From JBLHGN01 sp047616325 (GTDB lineage: Bacteria; Pseudomonadota; Gammaproteobacteria; Pseudomonadales; Cellvibrionaceae): DNA of 34,775 nt. This document shows positions 6,836 through 16,514 of the stretch, one piece after another; the stretch's first letter is position 1; the number at the start of each line of letters is the position of its first letter. The notes beneath the pieces are model-generated. The model saw only the letters and a list, made by a program, of their open reading frames with translations. It was not told the DNA's origin and searched no databases. The DNA lies in the NCBI GenBank assembly GCA_047616325.1, contig JBLHGN010000005.1, forward strand, positions 1 through 34,775, given 5' to 3'. Both the position numbers and the translations under genes were made by a program.

Positions 6836-8425
6836 TTATATCTTTCGGCAGCTTTTGTATTGTTGGTAATACTCGACAATAAAAGAGTCGAAATCGCTGC
6901 TCTCCTGTTCCTCTATCGCTTGTTGTTCGGCGAGAGATTCCTCTGCCATATCGGCCATACGTTTCATTATAGCTGCATCCAAGGGCTGCTCCACAAGGGC
7001 GGCACAGTGTCGCTTGGACAGATCTAAAGCGTAATCTGAGTAACTCAACTCACCTTCTTTCAGTGTATTTAAAATGCGTGCTGAAGGCGTTTTGCCTGCA
7101 TCCAAAAGCTTTTCCTTCTGCAATTCAAGGGCGCTTTGATGGTGTTCGCATTGATTCGCGGCATCGAGCAATTCTGCGGCGCTGCGCATGCCCGCTAATA
7201 GGCCTAGCCCCCAAAATTTTAAGTCGATTTTGCCACCACTGAGATCGTCTAATTGTAACCCGGGTTCTCGACCATTGTTTACCACGCGTTTTTGGTTGCG
7301 CAAAATTCTGGCTGTTTCTTCGCGGGAAGTTTGCGGGCTGGACTGCAGTGCGCAATATAGTAGAAAGGTGTCTAGAAAATATACTTGTTCGCGCGATAGT
7401 CCCACAGACTCGAAGGGGTTTACGTCAAGACAGCGCACTTCAATATATTCAACACCACGATTTTGCAGGGCAGAGAGGGCCGTTTCTCCCGATTTTGCCG
7501 TTCTTTTGGGGCGCACCGAGCTGTAAAACTCGTTTTCGATCTGTAACAGGCTGGTGTTGAGCTGTTTATAAAGCCCTCGATCGTCCTTAATGCCAATTTC
7601 TTGGTAGGCTGGATGTGGCGTGGTAATGGCACCGCAGAGCGACTTTACATAGCTGGCCTTGGTGTTGTAACACACGTAGAGCGACTCTTGTGCAGAGCTT
7701 TGGTAGCCTAGGTCTCCCATGCGTAAGGATGTCGCAAAAGGCAGGTGCAGTGTGTTTTCATCGATGTTTTGCAAGGCGTGGTTTTTGCTGGAGACAAAGC
7801 TTTTACATAGCGCGGGAGAGGCGCCAAACACATAAATTAATAGCCAGTAATTGCGCCGAAAATTTCTAATGAGATTGAAATATCCCTCGTCTTTAAAATC
7901 TTGCAAATCGCTTAAGCTGTTTTGGTGCTGGGACAAAAATGCCCAAAAGGCATTGGGGAGCGAAAAGTTATAGTGAACACCTGACACCGCTTGCATTGCG
8001 CGACCATAGCGATGCCCCAGGCCAACTCGGTAAACTGTTTTCATGCGGCCGATATTGGACGAGCCATAGCGCGCCACGGGTATGTTGCCGTCTTGCCCAA
8101 TCGCGCAGGGCATGCTGCTTGTCCACAGTAGCTCATTGTCTAATTGTGACAGCGTGAAACGGTGGGTGGCGTACAGTTGATTAAATAGATCGTCCACGCT
8201 ATGGGTTGGCGGGGTAATGAATTCCAGCAACGATTCGCTAAAATCTGTAGTGATCTGTGGGTGTGTTAGGGCTGACCCCAGTCTTTGCGGGTGCTCTGTG
8301 CTTGCCATTGTTCCGTTCATGTCGGTGCGCAGTGCTTCGCGCTCCACACCGCGCATCATGCCAGTTAAAAGTGGGGCATTTTTTTTAAGAAACAAACCTT
8401 TGGGAAGCGACTCAATTTCAAACAT
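6836..8425 (-). CDS. gshA: glutamate-cysteine ligase GshA
   Basis: Catalyses the first, ATP-dependent step of glutathione synthesis, joining Glu and Cys. It is a cytosolic enzyme of the proteobacterial type 1 family. The 529-residue length is normal (E. coli about 518). Visible signatures are GVEREALRTDMNGTMA near the N-terminus, ITTDFSESLLEFITPP, VSGVHYNFSLP, FGASPALCKSF, and in the second half RPKRTAKSGETALSALQNRGVEYIEVRCLDVNPFE. The start ATG overlaps the stop of the upstream minus-strand gene as TGATG, which implies translational coupling. No obvious defects. Confidence 0.96.
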   Translation of the reverse strand: MFEIESLPKGLFLKKNAPLLTGMMRGVEREALRTDMNGTMASTEHPQRLGSALTHPQITTDFSESLLEFITPPTHSVDDLFNQLYATHRFTLSQLDNELLWTSSMPCAIGQDGNIPVARYGSSNIGRMKTVYRVGLGHRYGRAMQAVSGVHYNFSLPNAFWAFLSQHQNSLSDLQDFKDEGYFNLIRNFRRNYWLLIYVFGASPALCKSFVSSKNHALQNIDENTLHLPFATSLRMGDLGYQSSAQESLYVCYNTKASYVKSLCGAITTPHPAYQEIGIKDDRGLYKQLNTSLLQIENEFYSSVRPKRTAKSGETALSALQNRGVEYIEVRCLDVNPFESVGLSREQVYFLDTFLLYCALQSSPQTSREETARILRNQKRVVNNGREPGLQLDDLSGGKIDLKFWGLGLLAGMRSAAELLDAANQCEHHQSALELQKEKLLDAGKTPSARILNTLKEGELSYSDYALDLSKRHCAALVEQPLDAAIMKRMADMAEESLAEQQAIEEQESSDFDSFIVEYYQQYKSCRKI

Positions 8426-8871
8426 CAGGCGGGCTCGTGTGGTGTATGGGGCAGATAAGTGTCAGATTGGGTTTCAGCTGTGGCGAAGAGGTCATCGCTT
8501 ATATCGTTTTCGGGGTCCAAGCTTAAGCGTGCCGCTTCGATATTCGCTGTATCGCAGTCTTGGGGGTGGTTTGAAATCTCCACTTGCGCATGATGCTCAG
8601 CAGCTAAGTCTTGGTCTGATGAGATGGTGTCTTTTGGCGTTTCACCGAATACGACCTTACTCTGATGGTCTTGGTGTGCCGATGCTAAAGAAATTCGTAG
8701 GTCGGGGTGCTTAAGATTAAACTCTACTTTTTGGTTAATCGCTTCATCTTTGAACGCGGAGCGGTATAAGGTTTTGCTCTCACTGTCTTTTAGATGTAGA
8801 CCCGGCACCCAATTGCCCGATTTGTCCAAGTATTCGTCGCGTTGGTTTTTTAATAGATAGATCTGGTTCAT
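8425..8871 (-). CDS. small uncharacterised protein coupled to gshA
   Basis: I do not recognise a named family. The 148-residue product starts MNQIYLLKNQRDEYLDKSGN and has a compact first half (to about residue 65, LKHPDLRISLAS). The second half is Asp/Glu/Ser/His-rich and probably disordered. No signal peptide or membrane helix, so likely cytosolic. An in-frame start at 8940 would add 23 residues; I prefer the ATG at 8871 because the conserved-looking part starts there, although no strong ribosome site is seen for either. Its TGA overlaps the gshA ATG (TGATG), so the two are in one operon and gshA translation probably depends on it. Confidence 0.7.
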   Translation of the reverse strand: MNQIYLLKNQRDEYLDKSGNWVPGLHLKDSESKTLYRSAFKDEAINQKVEFNLKHPDLRISLASAHQDHQSKVVFGETPKDTISSDQDLAAEHHAQVEISNHPQDCDTANIEAARLSLDPENDISDDLFATAETQSDTYLPHTPHEPA

Positions 8872-9185
8872 AGAAACAAAACATCCCGATTGGATTGTCC
8901 GAAAAAGTGGCTTAGGATACAAACCCTGCCGGGCGATCACAAGTAAATAATAAGCATCGCCAGAAGGCTGTCAGATAATTAAAAATTCTCAATGATGTGA
9001 AGTGCCAGTACTTTTGTAGCTAGGGTCATTCGCGGCTGATAGCGTAAACCTGATGGGCGCTGAGCAGCGATTATACAGATTGTGAAACAACTATGACGTT
9101 GGGCTTTGGGGCATATCAATCCTAGGTGACACGCTATAGACTAGCGCTTCTTTGCCAATAATTTAAATAAAACCGGAGAAGTTTC

Positions 9186-10208
9186 TTGTCAGCCATACCA
9201 CTGACACAGTCGTCCAGCGCAGCCTCCATGAGTGATAGGCTTGGTCTTGTGCTAGCATATATTAAGCAGTTGCCGCAGAGCGTTTGGCGCAGCGCGGTGC
9301 TGGTACTCGCATTCCTGTGGTTGGCAAATAGTACGGCCTCTTTGGTCTGGTTGCTCGTGCCTCTGCCCAACGTACCGCAGCCATCGAAGCTGGCAGTGCC
9401 AGTTACCGTACAGCAAAACGCTGGCGGCACTGGCACCTCGCTCAGGTTTGATGATCTGGCAACGCTTGCTGAAGTGTTTGGTTCGTCCAATCCAGTTGTT
9501 GTTGCCCCCGACACTACTCCAGTCGATGAGTCGAGTGTAATAGATGCAGAAACCACCAAATTAAAGCTTAAGCTACACGGTATTCTTGCCGCTGAGGACC
9601 CCGGTCAGGGAAGTGCGATAATTTCCGATGGCAAAGACCAATTACTATACGGTGTCGGAGACGAGATTGACGGAGCCCGCGGTGTAAAGCTAGCCAAGGT
9701 ATTGAATGCCAGGGTTATCTTGGATAACAAGGGTAACCTTGAATCGCTCTGGTTGTTTTCTGAAGAAGACTTTTCCGCTTCGGCGCGCCCAGATTACTCG
9801 AAAAGTCCGCGACAGAATATCTCCTCCCGCAACAGAACCAGCCCTACGCGTACCAGTAGTGGAAACGGCGGTGACGATGCTGACGTTTCAGATAACACGA
9901 CTCGCACCACCGCTCGGCCCGATCAGATACCCAAAAATGTGGGAGACGTTGTGCGCTTCAGTGTGCATCGGAAAGATGGGAAAATGGTGGGTTATCGTAT
10001 TCGCCCAGGGCGAGACCGCGAGCTTTTCACCCAGGTGGGGCTAAAGGCTAACGATATTGTCACTTCGGTAAATGGCATTGAAGTAAATGACCCAAAACAA
10101 ATTCGCAGTGTATATCAGTCGATGAAAACCGCAACAGAGGCGCAACTTAGCGTGTTGCGTGACGGCGAAACACATTCAATCAGTATTAGCTTGGACACAG
10201 GTGGTTAA
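9186..10208 (+). CDS. gspC: type II secretion protein GspC
   Basis: Links the inner-membrane platform to the secretin and helps choose substrates. The 340-residue protein has a cytoplasmic N-terminus and one membrane helix at about residues 36-58. The periplasmic homology region at about 117-195 (KLKLKLHGILAA, SAIISDGKDQLLYGVGDEI, LEKV-like strands) binds the N0 domain of GspD. A Ser/Arg/Thr-rich linker follows, then a C-terminal PDZ domain (about 253-338, FTQVGLKANDIVTSVNGIEV). The start is TTG at 9186, supported by GGAG at 9175-9178; an ATG 14 codons later is possible. First gene of the operon, preceded by a 245-base gap with no clear promoter. Confidence 0.94.
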   Translation: MSAIPLTQSSSAASMSDRLGLVLAYIKQLPQSVWRSAVLVLAFLWLANSTASLVWLLVPLPNVPQPSKLAVPVTVQQNAGGTGTSLRFDDLATLAEVFGSSNPVVVAPDTTPVDESSVIDAETTKLKLKLHGILAAEDPGQGSAIISDGKDQLLYGVGDEIDGARGVKLAKVLNARVILDNKGNLESLWLFSEEDFSASARPDYSKSPRQNISSRNRTSPTRTSSGNGGDDADVSDNTTRTTARPDQIPKNVGDVVRFSVHRKDGKMVGYRIRPGRDRELFTQVGLKANDIVTSVNGIEVNDPKQIRSVYQSMKTATEAQLSVLRDGETHSISISLDTGG

Positions 10209-10212
10209 ACGC

Positions 10213-12288
10213 GTGCTAAAAAAATCATGGACCATTGTTTTATTCGCAGTGATCACCCTCACTTACGGCCAATTTGCGGCGGCGCAAGCGCGTGAAACTG
10301 CCAAACCGGAACCCACTTATACGGTGCAGTTTAACGACTCCGATATTCTCGAAGTGATTAAGTTTGTGCAAGATGCTACCGGCAAAACGATGTTGATTGA
10401 CCCGCGAGTAAAGGGTCGTATTAAGATAATGTCGAGTAAACCTGTAAACAAGAAAGAGCTGTTTGCTTTGTTTCGCTCGATTATGGAAATTCACGACGTC
10501 ACCGTGATTGAGGTGGGCGATATTGTTCGTATTATTCCCTTAAAAGACGCGCGCACTTCACCCACTGAGGTGAACAGGAAAGCCAAGGCCGACGATAGCG
10601 AATACGTCACTGAAGTTATTCAACTAAAAAATATCGATGCTGCCAAAGTTATTCCAGTATTGCGTCCCATGGTGCCCCAACACTCGCATTTGGCGGCGTA
10701 TCCGCCCAGCAATGCGGTGTTAATTATCGATACCGAGGCTAATATCGCACGGGTTAAAGACGTGATTGAGCAAATTGACCGTGCCGCGTTGCCGGTAACC
10801 GAAATTGTGAATTTGAAATATGCCGATGCCGAGGAAATGGTTGCCGTTCTGGAAAAACTCGGAGGCCCTGCGGCCAAGAAAGCCCCTTCGTCAAACCAAT
10901 TAATTATGATTGCCGACAAACGCAACAACGCTATTTTATTGAGTGGCGAAGAGGTGAAGCGTGCGCAAGCCAAAGAGCTGATTTACTCCTTAGATCAGCC
11001 GCAGAAACAGTCGGGTAACGTACGGGTTGTTTATTTGGAGTACGCTGACGCCAAAGAAGTGGCCACGGTTCTGAGTAAGGTGGTCCAAAATATGTCCAAA
11101 CTTTCTCCTAGTGGCGGCTCTAAATCTAAGAGCGCTTCTAACAAAGACGGAGCTACGGTGGAAGCGGACGAAGCCACCAATGCCCTGTTGATTACCGCCT
11201 CGGGCGACATGTTGAATTCTCTTTTGGCCGTAGTGCACCGTTTGGATATTCGCCGGGCTCAGGTATTAGTAGAGGCCATTATTGTGGAGCTCACCGGTAC
11301 CGACGAAGGCCAGCTGGGTATTGAGTGGTTATTTGCCAATGAGAACGACGGCGTGTTTGGTGGTTCATCAAATGGCCCTTCAACAAACCTTGGTGTTGCC
11401 AGTGGTCTATTAGGTAATGTTGATGGCAGCGCATCCACTGCAGCCAGTCGACTTGGCGGAATAGCGGGTGGCATTGCAGGAAATGAGGGGGAATTGTTAG
11501 GGCTCGTCGGACTCAATGGTGCCGACAAATTTGCGACTATTCTCACGGCCTTAAAGAAAAACGGTAAGGCCAACATACTGTCAACACCATCCCTGCTTAC
11601 CATGGACAACAAAGAAGCCACTATTTCGGTGGGCCAAAGTGTGCCGTTTAGAACCGGCAGCTTTACTTCCACAGGCAGCTCCAGTTCACCCTCCAACCCC
11701 TTTACTACCATTCAGCGGGAAGACGTGGGTATTTCACTCACAGTAACACCACAGGTGAATGAGGGCGACAAAGTGCTTCTGGATATCTCGCAAGAGGTGT
11801 CGAGTTTGTCGGAAGGGGTGGCCGGCTCTGCCGACTTGATTACCAATCAGAGCACCATCACTACACAAATTCTTGCACAAGACGGTCAAATTATTGTGCT
11901 TGGAGGTTTAATCAAAGAAGACGTTCAAGACGGCGAAAGGCGCGTTCCATTTTTGGGCTCTATTCCTATAATTGGTAACTTTTTCAAATTCCAATCCACC
12001 AAGCATACCAAATCAAATCTAATGGTCTTTTTGCGTGCAAAAATAATTCGTAGCGACGAAGTTATGTATGGCGCCACTGCCGAAAAATATCGCTTTATAC
12101 AGGAGCAGCAGCGACAGCAGCACGGCGAAGGGCTGCGCATGCTGGATGACAGGCTCTTGCAAGTGCTGCCCGATATTCCCGAAATAGATTTTGATAATCT
12201 CCCCGAGACTGCATTTAAAAACGAAAGCAAATCTATTCAACTATACGACGAAGACGGCCGAGAAGTAGAAGGCGAGGTGTCGCCTTGA
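10213..12288 (+). CDS. gspD: type II secretion secretin GspD
   Basis: Forms the outer-membrane channel through which folded exoproteins leave. After a signal peptide (ending AAAQA) come the N0 domain (YTVQFNDSDILEVIKFVQDA), three KH-like N domains, and the secretin core. The core includes ALKKNGKANILSTPSLLTMDN, ATISVGQSVPFRTG, GISLTVTPQVN and the signature VPFLGSIPIIGNFF. A Gly/Ser-rich stretch (FGGSSNGPSTNLGVASG) lies before the core. The start GTG at 10213 is chosen because AGGTGG (10199-10204) lies 8 bases upstream, giving 691 residues. GTG at 10201 would overlap gspC. Its last base run overlaps the gspE start (TTGA). No pilotin gene is in the window. Confidence 0.96.
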   Translation: MLKKSWTIVLFAVITLTYGQFAAAQARETAKPEPTYTVQFNDSDILEVIKFVQDATGKTMLIDPRVKGRIKIMSSKPVNKKELFALFRSIMEIHDVTVIEVGDIVRIIPLKDARTSPTEVNRKAKADDSEYVTEVIQLKNIDAAKVIPVLRPMVPQHSHLAAYPPSNAVLIIDTEANIARVKDVIEQIDRAALPVTEIVNLKYADAEEMVAVLEKLGGPAAKKAPSSNQLIMIADKRNNAILLSGEEVKRAQAKELIYSLDQPQKQSGNVRVVYLEYADAKEVATVLSKVVQNMSKLSPSGGSKSKSASNKDGATVEADEATNALLITASGDMLNSLLAVVHRLDIRRAQVLVEAIIVELTGTDEGQLGIEWLFANENDGVFGGSSNGPSTNLGVASGLLGNVDGSASTAASRLGGIAGGIAGNEGELLGLVGLNGADKFATILTALKKNGKANILSTPSLLTMDNKEATISVGQSVPFRTGSFTSTGSSSSPSNPFTTIQREDVGISLTVTPQVNEGDKVLLDISQEVSSLSEGVAGSADLITNQSTITTQILAQDGQIIVLGGLIKEDVQDGERRVPFLGSIPIIGNFFKFQSTKHTKSNLMVFLRAKIIRSDEVMYGATAEKYRFIQEQQRQQHGEGLRMLDDRLLQVLPDIPEIDFDNLPETAFKNESKSIQLYDEDGREVEGEVSP

Positions 12289-13751
12289 GCGAAGAGATTG
12301 AAATAGCTCATACCCGCTTGCCATTCACCTTCGCTTCGGTAAACGAAGTAATGGTCGATGAGGGTGTGGTGTTGCATACAGCAAAAGTCAGTGCGCAAAC
12401 ACTGTTGGAGCTGCGCCGTTATCTCGGTCGTCCGCTAGAGCTGATTGAACTCGAAGAAAAAGAGTTTAAGGCGAAGCTCACGCAACACTATCAAAGTAGC
12501 GATGGTGAAGCCCAGCAAGCAGTTGAGGACATGGGTGCGGAGTTCGACCTCAGTCAGTTGGCCGAAGATATTGAAGACGGCGAATTGCTATCCGGTGAGG
12601 GCGATGCACCGGTAATTCGCTTGATAAACGCGGTTATTTCTCAGGCCATTCAAGAGAAAGTTTCCGATATTCACGTGGAGCCCTATGAGGACAGAGTCTC
12701 CATACGCTTCCGTACCGATGGTGTACTAAACGAAGTACTTTCTCCCAAACCCGTATTGGCGCCTGTGTTAGTGTCGCGCTTAAAAGTGATGGCGCGTATG
12801 GATATCGCTGAAAAGCGCATTCCGCAAGACGGTCGCATTTCGGTAAAAATAGCCGGTCATGCCGTGGATATTCGTGTATCCACCATTCCGTCGGCTCACG
12901 GAGAGCGGGTAGTGCTGCGTTTGTTGGACCAGGCATCTGGGCAGTTGTCGCTGCCGCAGCTCAAAATGCCTGCCAGCGTTCAAGAAAAATTCGAAGCGGG
13001 TCTGCACAAACCCCACGGTATTATCTTGGTGACTGGGCCAACGGGTTCGGGTAAAACCACCTCTCTGTATGCCGGTCTCAACTTCCTAAATACCAGAGCG
13101 CGCAATATTCTCACTGTCGAAGACCCAATAGAATATCTGCTCCCAGGCATTGGGCAGACACAAGTAAATACCAAGGTCGATATGACCTTTGCTCGAGGAT
13201 TGCGCGCCATATTGCGTCAGGATCCCGATGTGGTGATGATTGGTGAAATTCGCGACCACGAAACGGCGGCCATTGCGGTGCAAGCGAGTTTAACGGGTCA
13301 CCTGGTGTTATCCACCTTGCATACCAACACCGCCATTGGCGCGGTAACCCGCCTACAAGACATGGGTGTAGAGCCCTATTTGCTGTCGTCCAGCTTGGAA
13401 GGGCTTATGGCTCAGCGCCTGGTGCGGGTTTTGTGCAAACACTGCAAAATACCCCACGAAGCCACTGAATCGGAGGCTTCTCGCTTGGGAATTCCCGCAG
13501 GTGCGGCAGTGTTTAATGCGGTGGGCTGCGACCAATGTCACCACAGTGGCTACCGCGGACGCACCGGCATATATGAACTTATACCTGTGGACGACGGCCT
13601 GCGTCTCTTGATTCACGAAGGCGCCGGCGAGCAAAAAATGGTTGCCTACGCCCGAACCATAAGTGCTCCCATCGACGAAGATGGTCGCGCAAAAGTCTTG
13701 CAGGGCATCACCAGCGTAGAGGAGGTGTTGCGGGTAACCGCGACATCTTAA
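12285..13751 (+). CDS. gspE: type II secretion ATPase GspE
   Basis: Cytoplasmic hexameric ATPase that powers pseudopilus assembly. The 488-residue protein has an N-terminal GspL-binding domain (to about 100), then the VSDIHVEPYEDRVSIRFRTDG block. The Walker A motif GPTGSGKTT is at about 251-259, with an Asp box (VEDPIEYLL) and a Walker B region (RQDPDVVMIGEIRD). A His box (TGHLVLSTLHTN) follows. The zinc site is complete, with C384-x2-C387 and C415-x2-C418. It starts at TTG in a TTGA overlap with the gspD stop. Confidence 0.97.
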   Translation: MSEEIEIAHTRLPFTFASVNEVMVDEGVVLHTAKVSAQTLLELRRYLGRPLELIELEEKEFKAKLTQHYQSSDGEAQQAVEDMGAEFDLSQLAEDIEDGELLSGEGDAPVIRLINAVISQAIQEKVSDIHVEPYEDRVSIRFRTDGVLNEVLSPKPVLAPVLVSRLKVMARMDIAEKRIPQDGRISVKIAGHAVDIRVSTIPSAHGERVVLRLLDQASGQLSLPQLKMPASVQEKFEAGLHKPHGIILVTGPTGSGKTTSLYAGLNFLNTRARNILTVEDPIEYLLPGIGQTQVNTKVDMTFARGLRAILRQDPDVVMIGEIRDHETAAIAVQASLTGHLVLSTLHTNTAIGAVTRLQDMGVEPYLLSSSLEGLMAQRLVRVLCKHCKIPHEATESEASRLGIPAGAAVFNAVGCDQCHHSGYRGRTGIYELIPVDDGLRLLIHEGAGEQKMVAYARTISAPIDEDGRAKVLQGITSVEEVLRVTATS

Positions 13752-13760
13752 GGTGGCTCT

Positions 13761-14999
13761 ATGGCGGCATTTACTTATAAAGCGCTCGACGAAAAAGGTA
13801 AAAAGGTAAAAGGTGTACTGGAAGGCGATTCTGAGCGCCATGTGCGCAGCCAGCTGCGCAGCCGACAGTTAAAGCCCCTTGAAGTAAAGTCTTCAGGCAA
13901 AGGCCGAAATGAAAACGCAGAGGGCATAGGTAAAAAATTCGGATTCTCCTTTGGTACGCCCACCATGGGTTACCGCGAAGTGTCTTTGGTGACACGACAG
14001 CTGGCATCGCTGGTTCAATCCGGTTTGCCATTAGACGAAGTCTTGCAAGCCACCGCCAAACAAAGCCGAAAACCCAACGTTAAAGCGATTATTCTGCAGG
14101 TGCGCTCGCGTGTTCTGGAAGGCTTAAGCCTCAACCAAGCCATGGCCGAACTGCCTAGAGTGTTCGATAACCTCTACCGAGCGATGATTAGGGCGGGCGA
14201 ATCTTCTGGCTACCTTGGGCCAGTGTTGGAGCAGCTGGCCGACTACACCGAGCGCGGTCAGGAAACTCAGCAAAAGCTCAAGTCGGCGATGGTCTACCCC
14301 ATCATCATGGTAGTGGTTTGTATCGCCGTGATTACCATCATGATGGTAATGGTGGTACCCAATCTGGTGAGCATGTTCGAGCGCAACAAAATGGAATTGC
14401 CCGGGCTTACCAAGTTTATGATCGCCACCAGTCACTTCTTGGTGAATTATGGCGTCTTTTTGCTACTAGCGGTTATCGCCTTGTTTGCCCTGTTTCGCTG
14501 GGCGGTAAACGACCCCAAACGACGCTTTACCTGGCACTGTATGCAATTGAGAATGCCGATGTTTGGCAGCCTTATTTTGCAGTCTGAAACGGCGCGTTAT
14601 GCCAGCACCTTGGGCTTGCTGGTAACCAGCGGCGTACCACTGTTGGAATCTTTAAAAATCGCCACGCGGGTACTTAATAATCTTGAACTTCAGCAGGCGG
14701 CCAACGATGTTGCCGTGGCCGTGCAAGAGGGGAGTGCCTTTCACCGGGCGCTCGACCAGGTGGAAGTGTTTCCCCCCTTGCTGGTGCAAATGGTGGCCTC
14801 GGGGGAGTCCAGCGGCAAACTGGCCGAGCAGCTTCTGCATGCGGCGCGCAATCAGGAGCGAGAACTAGAGTTTTCGTTGAGTACTTTAATGAGCCTGCTT
14901 GAACCAGCGATGATCTTATTTATGGGGGGGGCTGTTACCACCATTGTTATGGCCATATTGCTGCCGATTTTTGGCATGAGTAAATTGGTCGGCGGGTGA
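13761..14999 (+). CDS. gspF: type II secretion inner-membrane platform protein GspF
   Basis: Polytopic platform protein that works with GspE, GspL and GspM to add pseudopilin subunits. The 412-residue length is typical. Two repeated cytoplasmic T2SSF domains are separated by membrane helices. Signatures are LVTRQLASLVQSGLPL and its repeat LGLLVTSGVPLLESLKIA, with MIRAGESSG and its repeat MVASGESSGKLAEQL. Membrane helices lie at about 172-200, 224-245 and 380-402. AAGGTGG lies just before the ATG, within 10 bases of the gspE stop. Confidence 0.97.
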   Translation: MAAFTYKALDEKGKKVKGVLEGDSERHVRSQLRSRQLKPLEVKSSGKGRNENAEGIGKKFGFSFGTPTMGYREVSLVTRQLASLVQSGLPLDEVLQATAKQSRKPNVKAIILQVRSRVLEGLSLNQAMAELPRVFDNLYRAMIRAGESSGYLGPVLEQLADYTERGQETQQKLKSAMVYPIIMVVVCIAVITIMMVMVVPNLVSMFERNKMELPGLTKFMIATSHFLVNYGVFLLLAVIALFALFRWAVNDPKRRFTWHCMQLRMPMFGSLILQSETARYASTLGLLVTSGVPLLESLKIATRVLNNLELQQAANDVAVAVQEGSAFHRALDQVEVFPPLLVQMVASGESSGKLAEQLLHAARNQERELEFSLSTLMSLLEPAMILFMGGAVTTIVMAILLPIFGMSKLVGG

Positions 15000-15041
15000 G
15001 TGCCCTCGACAAACAGAATTAATTGTTATGAGAGAGAGAAC

Positions 15042-15485
15042 ATGAAAACACGTAAACAACAGGGCTTTAGCCTCATTGAAATAATGGTAGTGGTGGTAAT
15101 TATGGGGCTGCTAGCGGCTGCTATCGGGCCAACCGTGCTGGGCGCTCTAGGCCAGGCACAGGAAAAAGTGGTGCAATCGGACTTTAAAAGCATAGAAACA
15201 GCGCTAAAGATGTACAAGCTGGACAACTTTGTATATCCCACCTCCGACCAGGGCATCGAGGCACTTGTGGCGCCCCCAGAGAGTGACCCCATTCCTCGAA
15301 ACTGGCGTAGAGACGGCTACCTACCTGAATTGCCGCAGGACCCCTGGGGCAACGACTATTTGTACATAAGCCCATCGGAAGGCAAGCCCTACGATATTTA
15401 CACATTGGGTGCCGATGGTGTACGCGGTGGCGTAGAAGATGCCGCAGACGTTTCCAATTGGGACAAACCCGGCGATCACAATTAA
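15042..15485 (+). CDS. gspG: major pseudopilin GspG
   Basis: The most abundant subunit of the periplasmic pseudopilus. It starts at ATG 15042 with a GAGAGA ribosome site just upstream, giving a 147-residue precursor with leader MKTRKQQG. The prepilin peptidase would cut at G|FSLIE, leaving N-terminal Phe and Glu at +5, then the hydrophobic helix. The fold signature DNFVYPTSDQGIEALV and the C-terminal DPWGNDYLY and TLGADG segments are the typical GspG end, including the calcium-binding loop region. No prepilin peptidase gene is in the window, so it must be encoded elsewhere. Confidence 0.96.
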   Translation: MKTRKQQGFSLIEIMVVVVIMGLLAAAIGPTVLGALGQAQEKVVQSDFKSIETALKMYKLDNFVYPTSDQGIEALVAPPESDPIPRNWRRDGYLPELPQDPWGNDYLYISPSEGKPYDIYTLGADGVRGGVEDAADVSNWDKPGDHN

Positions 15486-15513
15486 TAATCGCACTACGCG
15501 AGGAGTAAAAAGC

Positions 15514-16098
15514 GTGCCCGCTTTTAGCCGTGGCTTTAGTTTGATAGAAGTGATGGTGGTGTTGGTTATTATCGGCATCGCCGCCAGTGCCGCCACAGTG
15601 TTTGTCTCTTTTGGTGGGCCGGAAAAACAATTGAAAGACACGGTAGAAAAATTTGTCGTAATTGCCGAACACGTCAGCGAACTCGCTGTGCTTGGTGGCG
15701 AACCCATAGGCTTAATGTTAGAGCCACCCCAGTGGCGAGAAAACCCCTTGGAGATGGGCTGGCAGTACAGCTGGCATAAAATGCCACCGCCACCTCTAGA
15801 GAGGGTATGGAAGCCGATCACCGAGCTGCCAGCGGTTGATTTGCCCAATTCAATGGAGTTATTGGTATTTGTTGACGAGCAAGAATGGTCCTACGAAAGA
15901 GCGCCCAAAATTCGTTTACCCATTGTTGTCTTTTACCCCAGCGGTGAAGTAACACCATTTGAAATTGAGTTTACCGACGAGCAATTACCCGGTGAGAGTG
16001 AAACACTATTAGTGGATGTATGGGGTAGCGTTGTTTGGAAGGCGCAGCAAGAGGCACAGCAACAGCGCGACGAACTTTTGGAGCAATTTAGCCCGTGA
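15514..16098 (+). CDS. gspH: minor pseudopilin GspH
   Basis: Minor pseudopilin. The GTG at 15514 with AGGAG (15501-15505) 8 bases upstream gives a short leader, VPAFSRG, and cleavage before FSLIEVMVVLVIIG with Glu at +5. The 194-residue protein continues as a beta-rich GspH-type domain. It includes HVSELAVLGGEPIGLML and the C-terminal SGEVTPFEIEF and WGSVVW strands. It starts 28 bases after gspG and overlaps gspI by 4 bases (GTGA). Confidence 0.9.
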   Translation: MPAFSRGFSLIEVMVVLVIIGIAASAATVFVSFGGPEKQLKDTVEKFVVIAEHVSELAVLGGEPIGLMLEPPQWRENPLEMGWQYSWHKMPPPPLERVWKPITELPAVDLPNSMELLVFVDEQEWSYERAPKIRLPIVVFYPSGEVTPFEIEFTDEQLPGESETLLVDVWGSVVWKAQQEAQQQRDELLEQFSP

Positions 16099-16514
16099 TA
16101 AAACAAAGGCCAGCGCTGCGATTGTTAACAGTAAGCACATCAAAATCCGCAAACTCTCGCGGGTTTACTTTAATAGAAGTCTTGGTAGCGCTTGTGATTG
16201 TTTCTTTAGCGTTGCCAGCCATGTTGCTTCGTATGCAGGCCTTGCTCGACCACACCGGCCATATCGAAAATAAAACCTATGCGTATTGGTTGGCTGAAAA
16301 TAAAATGCAAGAGATGATACTCACTCAGCGCTTGACCAAAGACGTTACCAAAAAGAGAAAGCAGCAAGACCGCGGGGAGTTTGCCGGGCGCCAGTGGTAC
16401 TGGAAGGTAGAAACCGAAGAGACGCCAGTACCTAGTATGTTTCGCCTAGAAGTGTCAGTGGGTTTAACAGAAGAGGAAAACTTGGCCACTTTGTCGGGTT
16501 TTTTACATGAGTAA
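16095..16514 (+). CDS. gspI: minor pseudopilin GspI
   Basis: Minor pseudopilin of the I-J-K tip complex. The 139-residue precursor starts at GTG in a GTGA overlap with gspH. The leader is longer than usual (about 22 residues), cut at G|FTLIEVLVALVIVS. The family motif LAENKMQEM follows the helix, and the C-terminal RQWYWKVETEETPVP region matches GspI. A closer in-frame start would shorten the leader, but none with a good ribosome site was seen. Confidence 0.93.
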   Translation: MIKQRPALRLLTVSTSKSANSRGFTLIEVLVALVIVSLALPAMLLRMQALLDHTGHIENKTYAYWLAENKMQEMILTQRLTKDVTKKRKQQDRGEFAGRQWYWKVETEETPVPSMFRLEVSVGLTEEENLATLSGFLHE

